Origin: Pseudarthrobacter psychrotolerans
Lineage (GTDB): Bacteria; Actinomycetota; Actinomycetes; Actinomycetales; Micrococcaceae
DNA length: 64,000 bases
Direction of reading: 5' to 3'
Assembly (NCBI RefSeq): GCF_009911795.1
Contig: NZ_CP047898.1
Span: 2,232,001-2,296,000 of the forward strand
How positions within the stretch are numbered: position 1 is the first letter of the stretch; each line of letters opens with the position of its first letter. The notes beneath the pieces are model-generated. The model made no database searches. It saw nothing but the letters and a program-made list of their open reading frames with translations, and had not been told where the DNA came from. Shown one piece after another: positions 1-7,371 of this stretch. Position numbers and translations under genes: made by a program.

Positions 1-1605
1 ACCGGCCGGCTGGTTGGCGAAGTCGGCGGATGCCACGGTGTCGGTATCCGGACTCAGGCAACCGGTGGGTACCCGCGGCGTCACACCGATTGCGGTCGTG
101 CAGGCTCCCACCGTGCCGGGGTCCGCGTTGTGCGCGATGTCCGTCAGGAACGGCGTGTCAAAGTGCAGCGTGTTGGCCGGAACCGGAACAGGCGAGGTGA
201 TGTTTCCCTCGACCAGGCCGGTCTTGGTCACGTACTGCGGCAGCCCGTTGGGGCCGGGCAGGAACTTACCGTAGGGATCGGTGGCCAGCATCGGGATATT
301 GGTCACATCGGTGTCGACAAGCTTGAGCCCGAGCAGGGTCGCAGCCTGGTCCTTGACCGATGCCCACGTGGCCATGCCTGTGGCCCTGGGACCGGTGGGG
401 CCGCCCAGAAGACGTCCGGTGGAAACCGGCTTGCCGGCGACGTTGTTCACGTACTCGCGCAGGAACACCTGGTGCGATGCGTGCGAGGTGTACGTCTGGC
501 TCTGGTCCACCCATGGCGAGTCGGTGTTGTTGGCGTCCTGAATGTCGTCGGCGCTCTCGTCGACAGGCGTCGTGGGGTCGTCGCCCAGGATGCCGTCGGG
601 GCCGGGCTGGTTTTGCGCCCGTGTCAGCACCATGAACCGCATGTTCGGCGGCAGGTCGTCGGCGTTGCCGAGGATGTGGTCCGGTCCGGCGATCAACGGG
701 TCATCATCATGGAGTGGCACAAAGACCGTACCGCCACTCTTGACGGTCTGGTCGACACCGTGGTCGAAGAACTGGCCGAAGAAGGTGAACAGGGAGTTGT
801 ACGGTGGGGAGAGACCCACATCCGTGGTGACGTTCGGGATGAACAGGGTCTTGTGCGACGGCACGCAGCCCGCGGGAACGCCGGCGACCGGCGGGGAAGC
901 CGCGGGATCCGGATCAGTAGTGCACGGGAAAAGGCCGGGGTTGCCCTGCGTTCTCACCGGGAACGCGGCCGCCGCCACGGCAGCGGGGTTGGTCGAGGTC
1001 TGGTCGACGATCAGGTTGCTGATCATCCGCGGCTGCGAGTCGAAGACGAGCCCCTTCTTCTGCGCATAGGACGTCGGGGTGGGCGCGCCGAATCCGGAAG
1101 GTGTGTCCTCGGCGGCCTTAAATACGGGTGTGGTGAAGCGTGGGAAGGGTTGGTCTGCCGAACCGAACTTCTCCCGGCCCGGAATCAGGTTGTTGCACGA
1201 GCCGTCCACCGTCCGCAGACCGTATGAGGTGAGGGCATCGGGGATCTGATCGGGCGCCGTGCCGATCAGGGTGTCGCACGGGTGAGTGGGCGACAGCGTT
1301 GCAGCGTGCCGCTCCGAGATCTTTATTTGCTTCAGGATAAACGCAAGGTCGGACGCGGTTACGGTAAACCCCTGACCGACCGGAGCCACGAGGGCGTTGG
1401 CTGCAACGATGGGCAATCCCATACCGACGGGCATGACTACTGCCGCTACGGCTGCGATCATCCGGACCCGTACAGGCCGGACTCTTGCTGAGCGGGCGGC
1501 GGCGTGCCGGCCGCGTCTGAAAGGGAAGGTGGTGTGTTCAGTGCTGGGGGACGCGGGCGCCGTGCCGTCGGCCGGGCCCAAGGGCATCCAACTAAAGGGT
1601 CTCAT
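1..1605 (-). CDS. secreted animal-type haem peroxidase family protein (N-terminal part, runs off window)
   Basis: The minus frame is open from ATG 1605 to the window edge (535 codons), so the C-terminus lies outside. An Arg-rich N-terminus (residues 30-48) precedes a hydrophobic stretch (49-72), which looks like an export signal. The true start could therefore be an internal Met such as M49. Residues 130-140 read GLRTVDGSCNN, the conserved entry motif of animal haem peroxidases (PF03098). Residues 275-285 read FFGQFFDHGVD, the distal-haem block with His282 as the catalytic histidine next to the Ca-binding Asp. Family knowledge: bacterial members are often very large, multi-domain, exported enzymes that oxidise halides or phenols with H2O2. 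The proximal histidine and any repeat domains would lie left of the window. Family call is firm; substrate unknown. Confidence 0.85.
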   Translation of the reverse strand, partial: MRPFSWMPLGPADGTAPASPSTEHTTFPFRRGRHAAARSARVRPVRVRMIAAVAAVVMPVGMGLPIVAANALVAPVGQGFTVTASDLAFILKQIKISERHAATLSPTHPCDTLIGTAPDQIPDALTSYGLRTVDGSCNNLIPGREKFGSADQPFPRFTTPVFKAAEDTPSGFGAPTPTSYAQKKGLVFDSQPRMISNLIVDQTSTNPAAVAAAAFPVRTQGNPGLFPCTTDPDPAASPPVAGVPAGCVPSHKTLFIPNVTTDVGLSPPYNSLFTFFGQFFDHGVDQTVKSGGTVFVPLHDDDPLIAGPDHILGNADDLPPNMRFMVLTRAQNQPGPDGILGDDPTTPVDESADDIQDANNTDSPWVDQSQTYTSHASHQVFLREYVNNVAGKPVSTGRLLGGPTGPRATGMATWASVKDQAATLLGLKLVDTDVTNIPMLATDPYGKFLPGPNGLPQYVTKTGLVEGNITSPVPVPANTLHFDTPFLTDIAHNADPGTVGACTTAIGVTPRVPTGCLSPDTDTVASADFANQPAG

Positions 1606-1760
1606 GACATGCCTGCCGTTAGGAGGGATGGAATGACGTCATGGTGAACCGGGCACCTCGTAAAAACCTTGTTGCCCCGTTCAGGGCACGCCAAACAGAG
1701 TGTCCATGGGGGTGCGGGGGAAGTGACAACCGCTGCTCAAGTGAATTCAAACGACAAAAA

Positions 1761-1799
1761 ACAAGTAGCCCCTATCCATGGCAAACAAGTAGCGCCTAC
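1761..1799. promoter_or_regulatory. direct repeats upstream of the SARP gene, candidate SARP binding site
   Basis: Two 15-bp near-identical direct repeats, ACAAGTAGCCCCTAT (1761-1775) and ACAAGTAGCGCCTAC (1785-1799), start 24 bp apart, about 70-100 bp upstream of the SARP start. SARP proteins bind short direct repeats near promoters, so autoregulation is plausible. The spacing is a little longer than the 11/22 bp usual for the family. Binding is inference. Confidence 0.45.
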
Positions 1800-1865
1800 T
1801 CGTGTCCCCGGCCAGCAAACCGGCAACACTTGACCAAAGTTCGCAACTGAATCGAAGGTTCACCG

Positions 1866-3092
1866 ATGATCTCAGTAGATCTGGCAGTTTCAGACGACAC
1901 GATGCCGTTTGTCCTCACGGGGCCGGGTCCCGGCCGACTCGATGTGAGAATCATCGGTCCGCTGCGGATCCAGCGCGGGGATGCAGCCCTCGGATACGGG
2001 GAGCTGGGCGGCCCCAAGCCCCGGCAAATCCTCGAACTCCTTTTGTTGAACCTTGGCGCACCCGTTTCCAAGGACCGCCTCATCCACATCCTCTGGGCCG
2101 GGCAGGCACCGCCGGAGGCGCTCCCCACCTTGGAAAGCTATGTCAGTGTGCTGCGGCGTCGTCTGCAGCCCGGAATGGGCAAGGACGGCCCCTTGCGGAC
2201 CGTGACCGGCGGCTACATGCTGGACAGGTCGCTGGTGGACCTGGATCTGGACCGCTTCGAGACCCTGGTACGAAGGGCCGAATCCGCAGTGCCGCAGCGC
2301 GCGATTGTGCTGCTCCAGGAGGCTCTTGACCTGGCTTCGGCTCCACTGATGGGCGATGAACTGTTGCCATCATGGGCAGAGGGCGAGCGAACCCGCCATG
2401 CTGCCCGCGTCTTCCGCGCCCGGATTCTGGCAGCGGAGTCTGCCCTGGCCGTTGGAAGAACCCGACTGGCCGCTACCTGGGCCAGGGAGGCCGTAGCGGA
2501 TGATCCCCTCAGCGAACAGGCCTGGACGGCCCTTGTCCTCGGCCTGGAGCAGGGTGGCCAGCCCACGGAGGCATTGCGTGCCTTCGAACAGTGCAGGCGG
2601 ATCATGGACCGGGAGATGGGCTGCGCGCCGGGTCCCGTCTTGAGGTCCATTTACGCCAGGCTTCTTGAGGCCACGGCCCACACCACCGTGCCTGTGTCAG
2701 GGTCCACCCCGGACTCACAAAAAATTCGCGTCATGACCATCAACGGCCACCGGACGTTCACCGAGCTGCTCGCCGTCGCCCTGGACCGGGAACCGGACAT
2801 GCTCAGTGTGGGAACGGCGGACTCGGCGCAATCGGGCGTTGATCTGGTCCGTGAACTGGCGCCCGACGTCGTCATCCTTGACAACCTCCTGCGCGACGAC
2901 GACGGCGTTGCTGCCGCACTCAGCATTCGTGCTGCTGCGCCCCGCACCCGCATCGTGATGCTGGCGCCGACGCCGGGAGCGCAACGGCAGGCAGCCGCCG
3001 CGGGCATCTGCGCGTTACTGCCTAAGGACGGCTCATTGGCCATGTCGTTGAACGCCGTTCGGCGAAAGACCAGCGACGTTCATGGACGCTGA
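1866..3092 (+). CDS. SARP-family transcriptional regulator with C-terminal degenerate receiver domain
   Basis: 408 aa. Residues about 25-110 form an OmpR-like winged helix of the SARP type (KPRQILELLLLN, then the recognition-helix region PTLESYVSVLRRRLQPG). Residues about 115-270 are a bacterial transcriptional activation domain (BTAD). A short linker leads to a CheY-like domain (about 287-400). Asp339 (VVILDN) fits the phosphoacceptor and Lys387 the conserved lysine. The acidic pair that normally binds Mg is replaced by Asn293-Gly294, so the receiver is probably not phosphorylated in the usual way. A GAAGG stretch lies 5-9 bases before ATG 1866. The gene converges on an HPt-like gene that has also lost its phosphorylation residue. 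Likely an activator of nearby or secondary-metabolism genes; target unknown. Confidence 0.85.
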   Translation: MISVDLAVSDDTMPFVLTGPGPGRLDVRIIGPLRIQRGDAALGYGELGGPKPRQILELLLLNLGAPVSKDRLIHILWAGQAPPEALPTLESYVSVLRRRLQPGMGKDGPLRTVTGGYMLDRSLVDLDLDRFETLVRRAESAVPQRAIVLLQEALDLASAPLMGDELLPSWAEGERTRHAARVFRARILAAESALAVGRTRLAATWAREAVADDPLSEQAWTALVLGLEQGGQPTEALRAFEQCRRIMDREMGCAPGPVLRSIYARLLEATAHTTVPVSGSTPDSQKIRVMTINGHRTFTELLAVALDREPDMLSVGTADSAQSGVDLVRELAPDVVILDNLLRDDDGVAAALSIRAAAPRTRIVMLAPTPGAQRQAAAAGICALLPKDGSLAMSLNAVRRKTSDVHGR

Positions 3093-3112
3093 CTGACCCG
3101 TCCGGCATAAAA

Positions 3113-3148
3113 AGCTCCATTGCCGTCCACCACGGCGGCTATGGAGTT
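3113..3148 (-). terminator. intrinsic terminator for the minus-strand HPt-like gene
   Basis: Inverted arms CTCCAT/ATGGAG extended by GC-rich pairs around ACCACG form a strong hairpin between the convergent SARP and HPt genes. On the minus strand the stem is followed directly by TTTTT, a classical Rho-independent signal. No T run follows on the plus side. Confidence 0.75.
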
Positions 3149-3218
3149 GGGCATCCGTCTAGTTGTCACTTGATGAAGCGGCCAGTGCAAATCCGTACGC
3201 CAGTCGAAGGCCGGGCTG

Positions 3219-3632
3219 TCAATTCCCGCCCGGCCTGGAATGAAGATATTTCTGCAGGAGATAACTGGTCTGCCGGCCGCATCGCGTGATGATTCTCAGG
3301 TGGGCTGCGGCCAGCCGGGGCAGGACCCTGTCCGGTTCAGAATTACGGGCATCGGTTCGAAGGGATTGCTCCAGGTCCCAGGCAAGGGACGCAAGGCGCT
3401 CCGCACCCACCATCTGGCTGGAAGTCTTGAGGCTGAGGACCGCGTCCAGGGCACCCACCAGGTCCCCGGTGGTCAGGGTCAGCCGCAGCCGCTCGGTCCT
3501 TTGAGGCAGGTGAGCGATGAAGTTTTCCACAAAAACCTTCCACACTGCGTCATCGTCCTCGAGCTCTGTGCGCAGCCTTTCCAGCACGGCCTGATCCAGG
3601 AGGGGCAGGGCGTTGCCGTCGTATGGCGCCAT
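3219..3632 (-). CDS. HPt-domain-like protein lacking the phosphorylatable histidine
   Basis: 137 aa, predicted all-helical, with the layout of a histidine phosphotransfer (HPt) domain. The diagnostic segment, usually AHSLKGSS, reads VLSLKTSSQMVGAERLA, which puts Leu66 where the phosphoacceptor His should be. The codon is CTC, one base from CAC. The rest of the helix, including the Lys and the VGA turn, is retained. A strong ribosome site (GGAAGGAG) precedes ATG 3632 and a hairpin/T5 terminator follows the stop. Its neighbour is a SARP-receiver protein with a degenerate acidic pocket, so the two may interact without phosphotransfer. The fold assignment is from motif reading only. Confidence 0.7.
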   Translation of the reverse strand: MAPYDGNALPLLDQAVLERLRTELEDDDAVWKVFVENFIAHLPQRTERLRLTLTTGDLVGALDAVLSLKTSSQMVGAERLASLAWDLEQSLRTDARNSEPDRVLPRLAAAHLRIITRCGRQTSYLLQKYLHSRPGGN

Positions 3633-3834
3633 GAGTCTCCTTCCGTAGGCCGGGCTACCGCTTCATCCCTTTAAATGCGTGGATGGGGTTCCCCGGGCAG
3701 CACCTCAAGGAGGGACTCGGCTGGTGACGCGCGCGTAGCTCTGAGCTCATGACCTGCCCCGCGAATCGATGTACCGATGGACGTCCGGTGGGACTCTTAC
3801 ATGACGCTATGCGGCGGGGGATCACAAAAGCATC

Positions 3835-3847
3835 AGTAGCGGGTACT
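3835..3847. promoter_or_regulatory. AGTA-N5-TACT palindromic motif (copy 2 of 3)
   Basis: AGTA-GCGGG-TACT followed by CGACTTT, about 80 bp upstream of the ArsR gene. The same AGTA-N5-TACTC layout occurs at 1788-1800 and 35390-35402. Copies 2 and 3 share GGTACTC(G/A)ACTTT. Function unknown; possibly a shared regulator site. The rest of 3640-3890 shows no gene. Confidence 0.35.
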
Positions 3848-3897
3848 CGACTTTCAACTCAAAGCCACTGGGGCAGATAGCTACCGATCCTTCCAAT

Positions 3898-3920
3898 GCA
3901 TATCCATATGGGTATACAAT
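3898..3920 (+). promoter_or_regulatory. operator/promoter of the arsR-SRPBCC operon
   Basis: A 20-bp imperfect palindrome (3898-3917, 16 of 20 positions symmetric) is centred on CATATG and overlaps a -10-like TACAAT (3915-3920). The -10 ends 6 bp before ATG 3927, so the transcript probably starts at or next to the start codon (leaderless). An ArsR dimer binding here would block its own promoter. Confidence 0.55.
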
Positions 3921-3926
3921 CGCGGT

Positions 3927-4259
3927 ATGGCACGGGCAGCAACCACAACAGATGCGTTCAACGCGGTGGCTGAGCCCCGCCGTCGGGAAATCCTGGACGC
4001 CCTCGCGCAAGGCGAGCGCCCGGTCAATGAACTCGTGGATCTCCTGGGCCTGGCGCAGCCGCACGTATCACGGCACTTGCGGGTGCTGCGCGAGGTGGGC
4101 GCCGTCGTCGTGCGTGACGAAGGCCGGCGCCGGCTCTACCGGCTCAATCCGCAATCCCTCAAGCCCATCCACGACTGGGTGGCCAGCTACCAGCACCTCT
4201 GGGAGGAGCGTTTCGATCTCCTGGAGGACGTGCTGGAGGACCTCAAAGAAGAGCACTGA
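3927..4259 (+). CDS. ArsR-family transcriptional repressor
   Basis: 110 aa, a single winged-helix domain. The N-terminus has the ArsR signature AVAEPRRREILDAL. The recognition helix lies around QPHVSRHLRVLREVGAV (residues about 44-60), followed by the wing RDEGRRRLYRL. There is no metal-binding Cys pair, so this is the subclass commonly paired with SRPBCC/AHSA1 proteins rather than a metal sensor. It is followed 14 bp later by just such a gene, suggesting one operon. No ribosome site precedes the ATG, which agrees with a leaderless transcript. Probable autorepressor through the palindrome at 3898-3917. Confidence 0.9.
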   Translation: MARAATTTDAFNAVAEPRRREILDALAQGERPVNELVDLLGLAQPHVSRHLRVLREVGAVVVRDEGRRRLYRLNPQSLKPIHDWVASYQHLWEERFDLLEDVLEDLKEEH

Positions 4260-4273
4260 AAAGGAGCAGGACA

Positions 4274-4780
4274 ATGGCACAGGCAAGCCGCAGCACCATG
4301 GACGTGACGTTCCCCAGCGACACGGAAATCCTGATCACGCGGACCCTCAACGCACCCCGGAACCTCGTGTACCGGGCCTGGACCACCCCCGAACTCGTCA
4401 AGAAATGGTGGCCGGGCCGGCGGGGCGAGATGACCGTGGCGGCCATGGACTTCCGCGTCGGCGGCGCGTGGCGGTACGTCATGGTGGCGCACGGCGAATT
4501 CGAGGTGGCCTTCCACGGGACGTACCGCGAGATTGTGCCGAACGAACGGATCGTGCACACGGAGGTTATGGAGATGCCAGGCACCGCGCCGGACAGCGAC
4601 GAGGGCGCCGTACTTAATACGGTCACCTTTGAAGAGGCCGACGGCGGCGGCACCACCGTGCGGATCCGCACCGACGCGGGCAGCAAGGAAGTCCGGGACA
4701 TGATTGCGCAGTCCGGCATGGAAGGCGGCGTGCGCGAGCAGTTCGAGATCATCGAGGAGCTGGCGGCGTCCCTCACCTGA
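4274..4780 (+). CDS. SRPBCC (AHSA1/START-like) domain protein
   Basis: 168 aa. The family hallmarks are visible: the first strand with LNAPRNLVYRAWTTPE, the KKWWPGR turn, DFRVGGAWRYVM, and the long C-terminal helix beginning MEGGVREQFEIIEELA. Such proteins form a helix-grip fold with a hydrophobic cavity, and in this operon context are paired with ArsR repressors. The ligand cannot be told from sequence. A good AAAGGAG ribosome site lies 7 bp before ATG 4274. Cytoplasmic, no signal or membrane segment. The gene ends just before a copy of the 66-bp palindromic repeat. Confidence 0.88.
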   Translation: MAQASRSTMDVTFPSDTEILITRTLNAPRNLVYRAWTTPELVKKWWPGRRGEMTVAAMDFRVGGAWRYVMVAHGEFEVAFHGTYREIVPNERIVHTEVMEMPGTAPDSDEGAVLNTVTFEEADGGGTTVRIRTDAGSKEVRDMIAQSGMEGGVREQFEIIEELAASLT

Positions 4781-4791
4781 GCTTCCTCCGG

Positions 4792-4857
4792 CCCAACTAG
4801 CTCGCACTTAACGTCGTCATTCGCGATTTTCACGACGTTAAGTGCCAGTCAGATGGG
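4792..4857. repeat. palindromic intergenic repeat, copy A of a three-copy family
   Basis: Inverted arms CACTTAACGTCGT and ACGACGTTAAGTG flank a 14-base loop containing CATTCGCGATTTTC. Weaker outer arms (CCCAACTAG / CAGATGGG) extend it to 66 bp. Near-identical copies lie at 6115-6180 and, with the loop inverted, at 21637-21704. This looks like a REP/MITE-type element. Confidence 0.85.
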
Positions 4858-4944
4858 AGAGTGGGTACAGAATGTCTGCCCGGCGGTTGTTACGCTTTGC
4901 CATGTGATTTCCCTACAGCAGGCGTCCCGGCTCGACGTGCACTC

Positions 4945-6123
4945 GTGAACGCCGCGGCACGGGTGGTGAACGCCCGGGCGTCGACCGTCCCCTTATATGC
5001 GGCTGGCTTCGTCACCGCGTTCGGAGCCCACAGCATCGCGGCCAGCCTCGGCGCACAGAGCGAAAACATCGGCCTGACGCTACTTAACCTGGGCATCCTG
5101 CTCGCTCTCTATGACATTTCCGAGGTCTTCCTCAAACCGGTATTCGGCGCCCTGAGCGACCGGATCGGAACCAAGCCCGTCGTCGTCGGCGGCCTTCTGG
5201 CCTTCGCGGTGCTGTCACTGATCGGCCTCTGGGCGGCGGATCCCCTGATGCTTGGACTGGCGCGGCTGGGGCAGGGCGCCGCCGCTTCGGCGTTCTCGCC
5301 GGCATCGTCCGCGATGGTCGCGCGGCTGGCAGCGGGCAAGAAGGCGGGGACCTACTTCGGCCGGTACGGTTCGTGGAAGAGCCTGGGCTACGTCATCGGC
5401 CCGCTGCTGGGGGCGGGCCTGATCCTCGCGGGCGGCTTTGCCCTGCTGTTCGGGGCGCTCTCGGTCCTGGCGGCGGCCACTGCCGTGTGGGTGCTGGTGT
5501 CCGTTCCCCATCTGGCGCCACTCCCCCGGCAACGGTACACAGTTCTCGATCTTGCCCGTCAGGTCACTGAACGGCGCTTCCTGGTTCCCACGCTGGTGCT
5601 GGCGGCCTCGACGGGCGCACTCGGCACGGCGATCGGATTCATTCCCGCCCTGGCAACCCGGCACGGCCTTGGCCCGGTTGCCGGCACGGCTGCGGTCAGT
5701 GTCCTGGCCATCGCCTCCGTGCTCACCCAGCCCTGGATCGGCAGGCTGCGCGACGCTCACCGCATCAGCGATAACCGCGGGACGACGACGGGGCTCCTCC
5801 TTACCGCCGCTGGCGTCGCCCTCATCGCCCTCACCCCGGGTCCGGTCACGCTGTTCATTGCCGCGGCAGCCATCGGCGCGGGAGTCGGCCTGTCCACGCC
5901 GCTCGGCTTTGCGCATCTGGCCGACACCACGCCGCCGGAGCGCATGGGCCGGACCATGGGCTCGGCGGAGCTCGGCCGTGAACTCGGCGACGCCGGCGGA
6001 CCGCTCCTGGTGGGCGGCATCGCCACCCTCACCGCCCTGCCGTTCGGCCTCGGGGCCCTGGCGATCCTGGTCGCGGCGGCCAGCGTCCCGCGCCTCCCGG
6101 ACGCACCCTCTCCGCCCAAGTAG
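4945..6123 (+). CDS. MFS transporter
   Basis: About 392 aa from GTG 4945. The frame is open back to GTG 4861, but those 28 residues are Cys/Pro-rich and not membrane-like, and no convincing ribosome site fixes the start. The protein has the MFS layout of about 12 hydrophobic segments. The loop 2-3 motif is FGALSDRIGTKPVVVGG, and the central part carries an RXGQGAAASAFSPASSAM block typical of drug/sugar efflux-type carriers. Substrate unknown. The final codons (PPK) and the TAG stop lie inside palindromic repeat copy B, so the C-terminus was probably reshaped when the repeat inserted. Monocistronic, followed by the fructan-locus regulator. Confidence 0.82.
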   Translation: MNAAARVVNARASTVPLYAAGFVTAFGAHSIAASLGAQSENIGLTLLNLGILLALYDISEVFLKPVFGALSDRIGTKPVVVGGLLAFAVLSLIGLWAADPLMLGLARLGQGAAASAFSPASSAMVARLAAGKKAGTYFGRYGSWKSLGYVIGPLLGAGLILAGGFALLFGALSVLAAATAVWVLVSVPHLAPLPRQRYTVLDLARQVTERRFLVPTLVLAASTGALGTAIGFIPALATRHGLGPVAGTAAVSVLAIASVLTQPWIGRLRDAHRISDNRGTTTGLLLTAAGVALIALTPGPVTLFIAAAAIGAGVGLSTPLGFAHLADTTPPERMGRTMGSAELGRELGDAGGPLLVGGIATLTALPFGLGALAILVAAASVPRLPDAPSPPK

Positions 6124-6180
6124 CTCGCATTAAACGTCGTCATTCGCGATTTTCACGACGTTAAGTGCCAGCTACTTGGG
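6115..6180. repeat. palindromic intergenic repeat, copy B
   Basis: 66 bp; same inner arms and the same loop as copy A, here with near-perfect outer arms CCCAAGTAGCT / AGCTACTTGGG. Its left arm overlaps the last codons and supplies the stop codon of the upstream MFS gene. Confidence 0.88.
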
Positions 6181-6202
6181 TGAAGCCCCCAGGTCCGGGC
6201 AC

Positions 6203-6219
6203 ACCTCACACGCGTTAGG
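6203..6219. promoter_or_regulatory. LacI-type operator in the promoter of the fructan-locus regulator
   Basis: Reverse complement reads CCTAACGCGTGTGAGGT. It matches the operator at 12234-12250 (CCTAACACGTGTGAGGT) at 16 of 17 positions and has the central CpG typical of LacI-family sites. It lies about 45 bp before the regulator start, implying autoregulation. Confidence 0.7.
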
Positions 6220-6260
6220 TAGACTGCAGGAAAATACCGCACGCCGGAGGTAAGCACAGC

Positions 6261-7363
6261 ATGAACCGCAAAGCCACAGCACTGGACGTCGCCAAGCTCG
6301 CCGGAGTGTCCCGCAGCGCGGTGTCGCTGGTCCTGAACGGGCGCGGCGACGGGAACGTGGCTAAGGAGAGCCAGGTCCGGATCCGCGAAGCGGCGGCCAC
6401 GCTGAACTACACACCCAACGCCATCGCCGTGAGCCTGCGGAACCGGCGGTCGCGGATCATCGGGATCGTCTCGGACCAGGTTGTTACCAGCCCGTTCGAC
6501 GGCAATATCATCGCCGGCGCGGACGCCGTGGCCAGGTCCCAGGGATTTGTCACCGTAGTAATGGATACGGAGCTGGACGAGACCCGTGACGAAAGTGCCG
6601 TGGCCACGCTGCTGGACCGCCAGGTGGACGGGCTGATGTATGTCACCGTGGGCCTGCGCCCCCTGCACGTCCCGCTCAACATGCTGCGCGTGCCGTCGGT
6701 GCTGGCCAACTGCTTCGATGACCGTCCCGAGGCAGGCGTTCCAGCTGTCATTCCGGATGAGGTCCGCGGCGGCCGGGAGGCGGCAACGCACCTGCTGGAA
6801 CTTGGCCACCGGGACATCGCGTTCCTCGCCGGCGACAGCATCACCCCCGCCGCCCCGCGCCGGATCCAGGGCCATAGGGATGCCTTTGAGGCCGCCGGAT
6901 TGCCGGTGCGGCCGGGCCGGATCCTCGAGGCTGGCTGGGACATCGATGCCGGGTTCCACGGCGCCATGAAGCTCCTGGACGGCGTGGCTGCGCCGGAACG
7001 GCCCACCGCGATCGTGTGCGCGAACGACCGCCTGGCCATCGGCGTGGTGCTCGCGGCCAACCGGCTGGGCCTGGCCATCCCGCAGGACCTCTCCATCATG
7101 GGATACGACGACGAATTCCGCATCGCATCCACCATGGTCCCTGCACTCACCACCATGGCCTCCCGCTGCGGGAAATGGGCGCCGCCGCCATGACCGGGCT
7201 CCTCAGGGAACTGTCGGAGGAACCGGAAGATGAAGATAACGATGACGACGACGACGGCGCCCCCGACACACCCGCCGAACACCGCCGCCCCGGCCAGACG
7301 CTGGTCCCGTGCCGGCTCGTGGTGCGCGAGTCAACCGGCCCGGTCCCGGCCAGCCGGGCCTGA
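6261..7363 (+). pseudogene. LacI-family regulator of the fructan locus, frameshifted near its C-terminus
   Basis: The N-terminal HTH (residues about 6-26, LDVAKLAGVSRSAVSLVLNG) and a periplasmic-binding-protein-like sugar domain are intact. At 7155-7163 the reading GCC-TCCC is one base short of the expected GCC-CTC-CCG. The frame as given therefore ends early at 7193 (310 aa). The expected C-terminus (PLREMGAAAMTGLLREL through LVVRESTGP) continues one frame over to the stop at 7363, and total length is one base short of a multiple of three. That tail also holds an unusual acidic stretch (EPEDEDNDDDDDG). GGAGG precedes the ATG. It probably represses the GH32/ABC genes through three matching operators. 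Either a real null mutation or a base-calling error. Confidence 0.85.
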
Positions 7364-7371
7364 TCCCGACG

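Noticed and set aside
130..1227. 365-codon plus-strand frame over the peroxidase gene
   Set aside because: Arg/Gly/Val-rich shadow of the minus-strand gene; no start signal or family motif.
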